NCBI GenBank assembly: GCA_030148625.1
Contig: JASBTC010000283.1
Location: 1 to 13,157 of the forward strand
DNA length: 13,157 nucleotides
Source of the DNA: Sphingobium sp.
GTDB taxonomy: Bacteria > Pseudomonadota > Alphaproteobacteria > Sphingomonadales > Sphingomonadaceae
Direction of reading: 5' to 3'
The notes beneath the pieces were generated by a model that did no database searches, was not told the origin of the DNA, and was given only the letters and a program-made list of their open reading frames with translations. The position numbers and the translations under genes are program-made. This document shows, piece after piece, positions 6,819-13,157 of the stretch; within the stretch, counting starts at the first letter, position 1, and each line of letters opens with the position of its first letter.

Positions 6819-7541
6819 TCACTGGGTGATGCGTTTCACCACCTTGCCGCTCTCATCCAGGAATTCGATGCTCGGTGCGCCGTCCGCGCCGACCTTGAGC
6901 AGCAGCCGCGGCTTGCCGTTCTTGTCGGCGAGCCGGACGATCGCATCCTCCTGCGTCTTGCCCGCGAACAGCCTTTCCTGCCCCATGCCGCCCTTCGACA
7001 TGGCGAAAGCCTGCATCTCGCCGCGGATCTTCTGCTTTTCCGCATCGGTCGTCGCGCGGGCGGCGGCGTCGCTCATTTCCATCAGCGGCTTGATCGACCA
7101 GTCCGGCCGATCCCAGACGCGCAGCCCTGCGGTGCGCCGGCCATTGCCCTCGCTATATTGCAGGCCGACGGTCTGATCCTGTTTGTACTGGTCGAACATC
7201 AGGCTGCCGCTCGCCGCGCGCTTGTCGCCCACGGTGCTGCTGCCATAGCTGAGGCCGCCGACCTCATCGCCTTCGTCGTTGAAGAACAGCATGCCGCCGC
7301 CCGTGCGGCTGTGATGCTTATATTCCTTGCCCTCCATGAACAGGCCGGGGAAGCGTTCGGAATTGGCCAGCACCAGGCGGTATTTGCCGTCGGGCTCGAC
7401 GATGTTGATCCGTTTCACGCTGATCTCGTCGAAGTTCGTCTTGGCCGGCCCGCCATCGGCCATCACCCAGGCGGCGGGGATCGCGGCGCCGGCGAGGAAA
7501 GCAGCGCCGATCAGTGCCAGCCTCTTGCCCTTCGGTCCCAT
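6819..7541 (-). CDS. Membrane-anchored or secreted beta-repeat protein, function unknown
   Basis: A 240-residue protein with an N-terminal hydrophobic segment (about 6-27, LALIGAAFLAGAAIPAAWVM) acting as signal peptide or single anchor, so the rest should lie in the periplasm. The body contains several similar short strand-turn-strand units with a D-x-x-G turn: INIVEPDGKYRLVLAN, MLFFNDEGDEVGGLSYG, IVRLADKNGKPRLLLKV and SIEFLDESGKVVKRI. This suggests a repetitive all-beta fold. A helical, Lys/Ala/Met-rich insertion sits at about 155-190. I recognise no enzymatic motif. The chosen ATG at 7541 has AGGGGA 6 nt upstream; the frame extends to ATG 7547 and to TTG 7556, the last overlapping the preceding gene. 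It is the last gene of the right-hand unit, so it may assist the hydrolases or sense their product. Confidence 0.8.
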   Translation of the reverse strand: MGPKGKRLALIGAAFLAGAAIPAAWVMADGGPAKTNFDEISVKRINIVEPDGKYRLVLANSERFPGLFMEGKEYKHHSRTGGGMLFFNDEGDEVGGLSYGSSTVGDKRAASGSLMFDQYKQDQTVGLQYSEGNGRRTAGLRVWDRPDWSIKPLMEMSDAAARATTDAEKQKIRGEMQAFAMSKGGMGQERLFAGKTQEDAIVRLADKNGKPRLLLKVGADGAPSIEFLDESGKVVKRITQ

Positions 7542-7552
7542 CGCCATTCCCC

Positions 7553-9232
7553 TCAATAATTCCAGTCGGCGACCGACGTGCCGGCGGGCGCGGTCTTGCG
7601 GACATGGTCGGCGACTTCGCGGACGACGCCCGCCCAGTCGGTATGGTGCCAGTTATGGCCCTTTTTCGGCCGACCATATTCGAAGCGGATCGGATAATCC
7701 TTGCCCGCGACCTCTCCCATCATGTCCTGGAAGCGATAGACGGCGAGGTTGAGGTAGAAATCGTCCATCTCGCCGGCGAAGAAATTGAGCTTGCCGCGCA
7801 GCTTGGGGCCAAGCACCGGCCAATTGTCGCGGACATAGGCCGACAGGTCATAACCATGCTCGCGCATATATTTGACGACGCTCTTGTCGATCGCGCCGGT
7901 CTTCTTGTCGAAGAGCAGCACGGGATAGCCGTCCGCACCGACCGGGCCGTGTGTCGCCTGCCAGATATCGAGCTGGTAGTAAGAGCGCCCCTTGGACCCC
8001 AGCATCCCCTCAAGTGCTGCAAGGCTGCGCAACGGGAAGAGCGGATGGCCCTCGCGGCTGCGGCGGAACGGCTTTTCCGTCGCATTCCATTCGTTCACGC
8101 GCAGCGTGAACATATTGTCTTCCTTGTAGACGTCGGTCAGCTGGTAGCGGCTGAAATCGATCGGATCGGGATTGAACACCCAGGCGCCGCCGATCAGGTC
8201 GGGATAATGGAGCTGCATCGCCAGCGCTTCCCAGCCGCCGGTCGAGGCGCCCTCGACGATCCGGCCATAGGGCTGGTCGATCAGGTGGAAGGTCTTTTCC
8301 AGATAGGGCATCAATTCCTTGGTGATCGCATCGCCCCAGGGCCCGTTATTGGCCGAATTGAGCGCATAGCTCTCGATGAAATAGGGGCCGGGCGAGACCA
8401 GCGCGATGCCGACCATGCGCGGGAATTTATCCCCCATCCATTCCTGTGCGAACTGATAGCCGGTCTTGACGTTGGCATCCGCCGCGGCGGCGCGCGCGCG
8501 ATCGCTGTCGCTCTTGGGATCGGCGTCGAAATTGAACGGGCCGCCGAAATGGCCGAACGTGTAGATGGCGGGATAGCGCGCCTTGGGATTCTCCGCCCAG
8601 CCCTTGGGCAGCAGCACTTCGGCGCCGATCGTCATCGGCACGCCCCAGAAGTCCGACAGGATCTTGCTCTTGATGCTGACGCGCTTGATCCAGGGGGTGT
8701 CGGGCTCCTCGGGAACCGGCCCCATCTTCTCGGTCAGCGACAGCGGCACGACCGTCGCGGATGCGGGGTCGAGCCGCAGCTTGGTCACCTTGCTATAGGG
8801 ATTGCCCGGCGCCTGGAACGCGATGACGCGCTGCTTGGGGATCGGCACCCAGATGGTGTGGCCATCGGACCTTTTGGCCTCGGTATAGAGGATCAGCAGC
8901 GCCTGGACGCTATAGTCGCCCGCCGGCAATTTGGAGAGATCGAAGGGGAAGCCGTCGGCCTTGGCATCGACGATCCGGGTTTCGCCGGGCTTCAATCCTT
9001 CGACATCGACGCCGAAGGCCGGCGGCCCGTTCATGCCGATGGCGAGCCGCGGCTCGGGCGTATCGCTTCGCGCGGTGACGACGATCAGGCGACCAGTGAC
9101 CGGACCCTTGGCAGCGCCGGCGGGCAAGGTCACCTCGAAGCGCAATTGCGCATGTGCCGGCATCGCCATGGCGAACGCCAGCAGCGCGCCGATGCCCAGA
9201 ACGATCCTTTTCGCGATCCAGCTTAGCTGCAC
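7553..9232 (-). CDS. Secreted alpha/beta-hydrolase, esterase-fold
   Basis: A 559-residue exported hydrolase. Residues 1-28 are a signal peptide ending MPAHA before QLRFEV. Residues about 29-180 form a beta-rich N-terminal domain (LRFEVTLPAGAAKGPVTGRL, then LPAGDYSVQALLILY). The hydrolase domain starts near 190 with VLLPKGW and YPAIYTFGHFGG. It has the nucleophile elbow EGASTGGWEA (Ser330), a candidate acid Asp490 or Asp491 in AGEMDDFYLN, and the GHNWHH motif with His526 as probable base. The GHxW-type histidine motif fits the putative-esterase (esterase D/S-formylglutathione-hydrolase-like) branch more than S9 peptidases. The substrate is unknown; ester or amide bonds in the imported ligand are possible. 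Start: GTG at 9232, supported by GAGGGGGG 5 nt upstream. It follows the peptidase-isomerase gene by 78 bp and precedes the next gene by 11 bp. Confidence 0.9.
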   Translation of the reverse strand: MQLSWIAKRIVLGIGALLAFAMAMPAHAQLRFEVTLPAGAAKGPVTGRLIVVTARSDTPEPRLAIGMNGPPAFGVDVEGLKPGETRIVDAKADGFPFDLSKLPAGDYSVQALLILYTEAKRSDGHTIWVPIPKQRVIAFQAPGNPYSKVTKLRLDPASATVVPLSLTEKMGPVPEEPDTPWIKRVSIKSKILSDFWGVPMTIGAEVLLPKGWAENPKARYPAIYTFGHFGGPFNFDADPKSDSDRARAAAADANVKTGYQFAQEWMGDKFPRMVGIALVSPGPYFIESYALNSANNGPWGDAITKELMPYLEKTFHLIDQPYGRIVEGASTGGWEALAMQLHYPDLIGGAWVFNPDPIDFSRYQLTDVYKEDNMFTLRVNEWNATEKPFRRSREGHPLFPLRSLAALEGMLGSKGRSYYQLDIWQATHGPVGADGYPVLLFDKKTGAIDKSVVKYMREHGYDLSAYVRDNWPVLGPKLRGKLNFFAGEMDDFYLNLAVYRFQDMMGEVAGKDYPIRFEYGRPKKGHNWHHTDWAGVVREVADHVRKTAPAGTSVADWNY

Positions 9233-9310
9233 GGATACCCCCCTCGACCCAATCCCATACCGGGATGATGCACGGCCGCGGACAATCCGCCATTGGAGAT
9301 TTGGGGGAAG
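9233..9310. other. 78-bp intergenic spacer between peptidase-isomerase and esterase genes
   Basis: This spacer holds no gene. Only a weak 5-bp GCGGA/TCCGC hairpin is visible on the transcribed strand, along with the ribosome-binding site of the downstream GTG start. I see no convincing terminator or promoter, so read-through is likely. Confidence 0.5.
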
Positions 9311-11761
9311 TTATTGCGCGATGGCGAGCAGTTCGATCCTGAAGACCAATGTCGCGCTGCCGGGAATCTCGCCGCGCCCGGCGAAGCCGTAGCCGAGATA
9401 GGCGGGCAGCGCGATTTCCCATTGTTCGCCGACGCGCATCATCGGCAAGGCCTCGCGCCAGCCGCGAACGACGCCGGCGACGGGGAAGGTCGCGGGCTCG
9501 CCGCGCGCATAGCTGCTGTCGAAGACGCGGCCGTCGATGAAGCGGCCCTCGTAATTCACGGTCACGCGATCGCTGGGGAGAGGGCGCGGCGCGTCGGTGG
9601 CGGCGGTGCGCGCAATCCGGTAACGCAACCCGCTCGGCGTGGTCCGCCAGCCGGCATCCGAGGCGAGGCCGGTCAGATAGGATTGCTGCGCGTAGAGCGC
9701 TTTGCTGTCCAGTGCGGGGCCCGGCGGGGCGGGCTTGCGGCCGAGCTCGCGATCGAGATAGCTCAGGATCAGCGCGGTGCGATATGCCTGCTCGTTGCGA
9801 TTGGCCGTGCCCGAATGGCCGCCATCGACATTCTCGTAATAGTAGAAGGCATGGCCCTGCTCCTCCAGCCGCGCCGCGAATTTGCGCGCATGGGCGGGAT
9901 GGACGCGGTCGTCCTTGGTCGAGGTCAGGATCAGCGGCCGCGGGTAGGCGCGGTCGGGCCGGATATTGTGATAGGGCGAATAAAGCCGCAGCCAGGCCCA
10001 GTCCCCCGCACGATCGGGATCGCCATATTCGGCCATCCATGACGCGCCGGCGAGCAATTTGCTGTAGCGCTTCATGTCGGTGAGCGGCGCGCTCATCACC
10101 ACCGCGTCGTAGAGGCCCGGGCGCTGGAGGAAGACGGCGCCGGCCAGCAGCCCGCCATTGGATCCGCCATAGATGCCGACGCGCGACGCGGCCTGCGACG
10201 CACGCAGCGCCTCGGCGACGGCATGGACGTCGTCATAGGATTTCTGCCGGCCGGGGCCGATCGCGGCGGCGTGCCAGGCGGGGCCGAATTCGCCGCCGCC
10301 ACGGACATTGGCGATGACATAGGCATTGCCCGCCTCCACCCAGAGCTGCGCCATCGCGGAAAGATAGGTGGGCAGGCTCGGCTGGCGAAAGCCGCCATAG
10401 GCATGGATCAACGCCGGCAGCGGACCCGCGGCATCCCTGGGCCGCACGAGGAAATAGGGAATGCGCGTGCCGTCGCGCGAGACCGCCCAATGCTGCGACA
10501 CCGCATAGCGCGCCGCATCGAAGCGCGGCGGCACCGATGCGATGCGGACGGGGGCGCCGCCATCGGCCAGCGCGTACAGCGTCTCCGGCCGGGTCAGGCC
10601 CTGGACGACATAGAAGAGCGTCTCTCCATCGCGATCGGCATCGGCCAAAGCGAGCGCGCTGTCGGGCGCCACCGGAATCGCCTTTGGCGGCCGGCCGGCG
10701 CGCAGCGCGACCAGCCGTGCCGCGACATTGTGGAGCAGCCCGACATAGAGCGTCGACCGTGTGGCGGCGACCGAGACGATCGATTCCCCCGCGGCCGGCA
10801 CATAGACGGTTTCGAGCGACGGCACGGCGGCCGTCAGCCGCCAGGCGACGAGCGCGCCGGCGGGCAGATCGCGCAGCGGCGATTGCAGGCGGGCGATCAC
10901 GCGATCGCCGATCATCGCCTGATAGGTCGCATCCTCGGGCAGCGGCGCGCGCATGGTACGCCCGTCGGCGCGGAGATGGAGCAGTTCGGCATCCCAGGTC
11001 GTGCGGTTGCGCAGGATCAGGACATGGTTGCGCTCGACGATCGGCCGCAGCCAGACATCGGTCGCGGGCGCTTCGTAGAGCAAGGCGGCATCGGCCAGCG
11101 CCGTGCCGCGCGCCCAGCGGCGAAGCTGGCGGCCATAACCCGAACTGTTGAGCGTGCCCGCGCCGAAATCGGAGACCAGCAGCAGATGATCGCCATCCTG
11201 CCAGACCAGATCGGCCTTGGCCTCGGGCGTGACGAAGCCGCCCTCGACGAAGCGGGCCTCGACCCGATCGAACTCGCGCCAGGTGACGGCATCCTTGCCG
11301 CCGTCGGACAGCGCGACCATGCAGCGGCGATGCTCGGGCGCGAGGCACGTCACGCCGCGCCAGACCCAGTTGCGCTTCTCCTGCGCGGCCAGCGCGTCGA
11401 GATCGAGCAAGGTCCGCCATAAAGGCGCCCCGGCAACGAAACCGCGTCGCTCCGCCGCGCGCCACAGGCCGCGCACATTGTTCGCATCCTGCCAGAAATT
11501 GACGATATCGGCGCCGGCGGCGCGCGGCATTGCCAGCCGGTTGCGATCGTTGAGGATCGCCGCCGCGTCCTGCTTGTGGCGATCGAAAGTCTTGCCGGCT
11601 TCGAGCGCGGTGCGCGACCGCGCATTCTGCGCGGCGACCCAGTCGAGCGCGCGCTGCCCCTGGGTTTCCTCCAGCCAGAGATAGGGATCGTCGCTTTGGG
11701 CGGGCGCCGCGGCCGAAAGCAGCAGCGCCGCCGCAGCCGCGAACGCACGCATCACTTTCAC
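9311..11761 (-). CDS. Secreted prolyl oligopeptidase-like (S9A) peptidase fused to an FKBP-type prolyl isomerase domain
   Basis: An 816-residue exported fusion. A signal peptide (to about residue 22, ending APAQS) precedes the S9A N-terminus DDPYLWLEE, the usual start of prolyl oligopeptidases. Residues about 75-410 form the propeller. The hydrolase domain follows, with HAYGGFRQP, NVRGGGEFGPAWH, nucleophile elbow GGSNGG (Ser534), TSTKDDRVHP (Asp618) and DGGHSG (His649), so the triad is complete and spaced as in known members. Residues about 695-816 are an FKBP domain: TTPSGLRYRI, then VTVNYEGRFIDGRVFDSSY, RGWREALPMM, ALPAYLGYG and ATLVFRIELL. It should cleave peptides, perhaps after proline, with the isomerase domain supplying trans prolyl bonds; that coupling is inference. 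Start: GTG 11761 overlaps the preceding stop by 4 bp; ATG 11752 is an alternative. The gene lies within the receptor operon. Confidence 0.95.
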   Translation of the reverse strand: MKVMRAFAAAAALLLSAAAPAQSDDPYLWLEETQGQRALDWVAAQNARSRTALEAGKTFDRHKQDAAAILNDRNRLAMPRAAGADIVNFWQDANNVRGLWRAAERRGFVAGAPLWRTLLDLDALAAQEKRNWVWRGVTCLAPEHRRCMVALSDGGKDAVTWREFDRVEARFVEGGFVTPEAKADLVWQDGDHLLLVSDFGAGTLNSSGYGRQLRRWARGTALADAALLYEAPATDVWLRPIVERNHVLILRNRTTWDAELLHLRADGRTMRAPLPEDATYQAMIGDRVIARLQSPLRDLPAGALVAWRLTAAVPSLETVYVPAAGESIVSVAATRSTLYVGLLHNVAARLVALRAGRPPKAIPVAPDSALALADADRDGETLFYVVQGLTRPETLYALADGGAPVRIASVPPRFDAARYAVSQHWAVSRDGTRIPYFLVRPRDAAGPLPALIHAYGGFRQPSLPTYLSAMAQLWVEAGNAYVIANVRGGGEFGPAWHAAAIGPGRQKSYDDVHAVAEALRASQAASRVGIYGGSNGGLLAGAVFLQRPGLYDAVVMSAPLTDMKRYSKLLAGASWMAEYGDPDRAGDWAWLRLYSPYHNIRPDRAYPRPLILTSTKDDRVHPAHARKFAARLEEQGHAFYYYENVDGGHSGTANRNEQAYRTALILSYLDRELGRKPAPPGPALDSKALYAQQSYLTGLASDAGWRTTPSGLRYRIARTAATDAPRPLPSDRVTVNYEGRFIDGRVFDSSYARGEPATFPVAGVVRGWREALPMMRVGEQWEIALPAYLGYGFAGRGEIPGSATLVFRIELLAIAQ

Positions 11762-12258
11762 GGCTTGGCCCGGCTGAGCGTCGTACGCTGGACCGAACTG
11801 GGATGCAGCGTGACGACGCCCTTGGCGGCCGGCTGATCGGTCGCGGAGATGATCTCCTGCTCCAGCATGTCGCCGCGCTTGCGGGTGATCACGGTGAGCA
11901 GGTGATCGTCATATTTGAAGATCGAATAGAGCGTGTCGCCGAGCAGCCGGGTCGGCAGCTTGATGCCGTCACCTTCGTCGACGGTATATTCGCCCTCGCC
12001 CGCGAGCCGGCAGAGCCGATAGTCCTTGAGGTGGCGCAGTTCCGAACCGTGGAGATAACGCGTCCGCCAGGTCGCGCACTCACCCTCGCGCTCGGGCAGC
12101 TTGCCCGCCTCGAAGGTCACATCGATCCGCTCCGCACCAGGCTTACCGGGCAGATTCTGGAGCACGCCATGCCAGGTGCCCGTCCAGCTCGGGTCGAGCG
12201 CCAGGGCTGCGGACGGCGCCATGAAAAGCGCCGCCGCCACGATCATCGACAATCGCAT
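11758..12258 (-). CDS. Small secreted protein of unknown function
   Basis: A 166-residue protein with a clear signal peptide (residues 1-20, ending ALA before LDPSW). The mature part is beta-rich with alternating hydrophobics, starting PSWTGTWHGVLQNLPG, and two cysteines (in GECATW and YRLCRLAG) that could form a disulfide in the periplasm. No catalytic motif is recognised. The WTGTWHG opening is reminiscent of small lipocalin-like or calycin folds, which is only an impression. The start is an ATG with AAGGAAG about 5 nt upstream, next to the end of the receptor gene, 10 bp away. The stop overlaps the peptidase-isomerase gene by 4 bp. The tight packing between a receptor and its likely processing enzyme suggests an accessory role such as ligand binding. 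Confidence 0.85.
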   Translation of the reverse strand: MRLSMIVAAALFMAPSAALALDPSWTGTWHGVLQNLPGKPGAERIDVTFEAGKLPEREGECATWRTRYLHGSELRHLKDYRLCRLAGEGEYTVDEGDGIKLPTRLLGDTLYSIFKYDDHLLTVITRKRGDMLEQEIISATDQPAAKGVVTLHPSSVQRTTLSRAKP

Positions 12259-12268
12259 CGGTCTTCCT

Positions 12269-13157
12269 TCAGAATTTCAGCGAGATGCCGGAATAGAAGA
12301 AACGGCCGACATTATCGAAATTCGCGCCGCCGAAGCCCGCGCCGTAGATGCCGAGCGGCGGCTTGCTGTCGAACAGATTGTCGATGCCGATATAGAATTC
12401 GCTGCGTTCGTTGATCATCGCGCCCATGCGCAGATCATGAACGAAGCGGCTGCCGGTCTTGCGATATTCGGGCGGCAGCGAATCCGGGTTGAGCGCGGGC
12501 TGGCCGCCGACGCTTTCGAAATTGGCGACGGGACCGCGATACTGGCTGGAGAAATAGCGCAGATCATGGTCGAGGCTGAACGCACCATAAGTCAGCGTCG
12601 TGCCGAAATTGGCGGCGATCCGCGGACGCGAGACCGTTTCCACCTGCTGGGTCGGGAAATCGGGCTGGGTGGGCGACAGATAATCGTCGCGATCGATCAC
12701 ATAGCTGCCGACCGCGCGGAAATCGACGCGCACCGGCCCGACGGGGAAGCCATAGCGCGCCTCCACATCGACGCCCGACGCGGTCAGCTTGGTCAGGTTG
12801 ACGGCGCGCTGCGCGATGTCGGTGATCTCGTGCGTCGTCGGATCACGCGTGATCAGCGGGCAGAAGACATTGTCGATCGTCGGCGAATCGACGCACTGGT
12901 TGATGATCGTGTTGACCGGGATCGAGGTGATCGCGTCGGTCAGCTTGATATTGTAATAGTCGACGGTGAGCGAGAAGCCCGGCAGGAAACGCGGGGTGAG
13001 CACCATGCCGAGCGTCCAGGTCGTGCCCTTTTCGACGTCGAGATTGGGATTGCCGCCGGTGGAACCCGGAACCGTCGAACCGATCGTGCCGGCGACGAAG
13101 CCGGCGGGAATGCCAAGCGCGAGGCAGTTGTTGGCGCGTGTCGTCGTGCCCTGGTTG
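12269..13157 (-). CDS. TonB-dependent outer-membrane receptor, C-terminal part only
   Basis: The frame is open from the window edge to a TGA at 12269-12271, giving 295 residues of beta-barrel; the N-terminus lies beyond the window. The typical barrel motif GGNPNLDVEKGTTWTLG is followed by RFLPGFSLTVDYYNIKLTDAI, and the C-terminal region has YIGIDNLFDSKPPLGIYG and a final Phe (SGISLKF), all usual for receptors of this family. Cysteines in CLALG, NQCVDS and VFCPL suggest disulfide-stapled extracellular loops, common in large sphingomonad receptors. Whether it carries an STN domain cannot be seen. It is the first visible gene of the right-hand unit. The ligand is unknown. Confidence 0.93.
   Translation of the reverse strand, partial: NQGTTTRANNCLALGIPAGFVAGTIGSTVPGSTGGNPNLDVEKGTTWTLGMVLTPRFLPGFSLTVDYYNIKLTDAITSIPVNTIINQCVDSPTIDNVFCPLITRDPTTHEITDIAQRAVNLTKLTASGVDVEARYGFPVGPVRVDFRAVGSYVIDRDDYLSPTQPDFPTQQVETVSRPRIAANFGTTLTYGAFSLDHDLRYFSSQYRGPVANFESVGGQPALNPDSLPPEYRKTGSRFVHDLRMGAMINERSEFYIGIDNLFDSKPPLGIYGAGFGGANFDNVGRFFYSGISLKF

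Noticed and set aside
7514..9226. Plus-strand open frame of 570 codons
   Set aside because: It mirrors the esterase-fold gene almost exactly. The composition is that of a codon-shadow frame and there is no recognisable motif or signal peptide.
8910..10040. Minus-strand open frame bridging the peptidase-isomerase and esterase genes
   Set aside because: It is out of frame with both supported genes on the same strand and is extremely Arg/Ala-rich, so it is a shadow frame rather than a fusion.
1..13157. CRISPR arrays, tRNA, rRNA, transposase genes
   Set aside because: No regularly spaced direct repeats, no cloverleaf-like or rRNA sequence and no transposase motif were found on either strand.

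Overview
The window looks like chromosomal DNA from a high-GC alphaproteobacterium, most likely a member of the Sphingomonadales. This is inferred from the large TonB-dependent receptors, one with an N-terminal STN domain, from the FecI/FecR pair, from the secreted S9-type peptidases, and from the codon and GC bias, which leaves long spurious open frames on the other strand. No rRNA, tRNA or CRISPR array is visible. Every gene I can support is on the minus strand, so transcription runs from the right end of the window to the left.

Right-hand unit (13157 to 6819): the C-terminal part of a TonB-dependent outer-membrane receptor enters from beyond the window. A small secreted protein of unknown function follows, 10 bp downstream. 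Next comes a secreted prolyl-oligopeptidase-like protein that carries an FKBP-type prolyl isomerase domain at its C-terminus, and it overlaps the previous gene by 4 bp. After a 78-bp gap there is a secreted alpha/beta-hydrolase (esterase-fold) protein, and 11 bp further on a membrane-anchored or secreted beta-repeat protein of unknown function. The spacing suggests one operon.

Left-hand unit (6680 to 1): a 138-bp AT-richer intergenic region holds a hairpin, two palindromes (one resembling an FNR/FixK box) and probably the promoter. It is followed by an ECF sigma factor (FecI type), a FecR-type anti-sigma regulator, a roughly 200-bp multi-hairpin repeat element, an STN-containing TonB-dependent receptor, and a secreted S9C-type serine peptidase whose C-terminus runs off the window. 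This is a classical cell-surface signalling arrangement: ligand binding by the receptor should be relayed through the STN domain to FecR and the sigma factor.

Taken together, two receptors, three secreted serine hydrolases (two clearly of the prolyl oligopeptidase clan) and a prolyl isomerase domain fused to one of them suggest capture, import and degradation of a peptide or peptide-like ligand, perhaps proline-rich. That function is inference. The order sigma / FecR / TonB receptor / S9 hydrolase also resembles the uptake half of proteobacterial lasso-peptide loci, but no lasso precursor or maturation gene is visible here. The most distinctive items are the peptidase-isomerase fusion and the palindromic element between fecR and its receptor.
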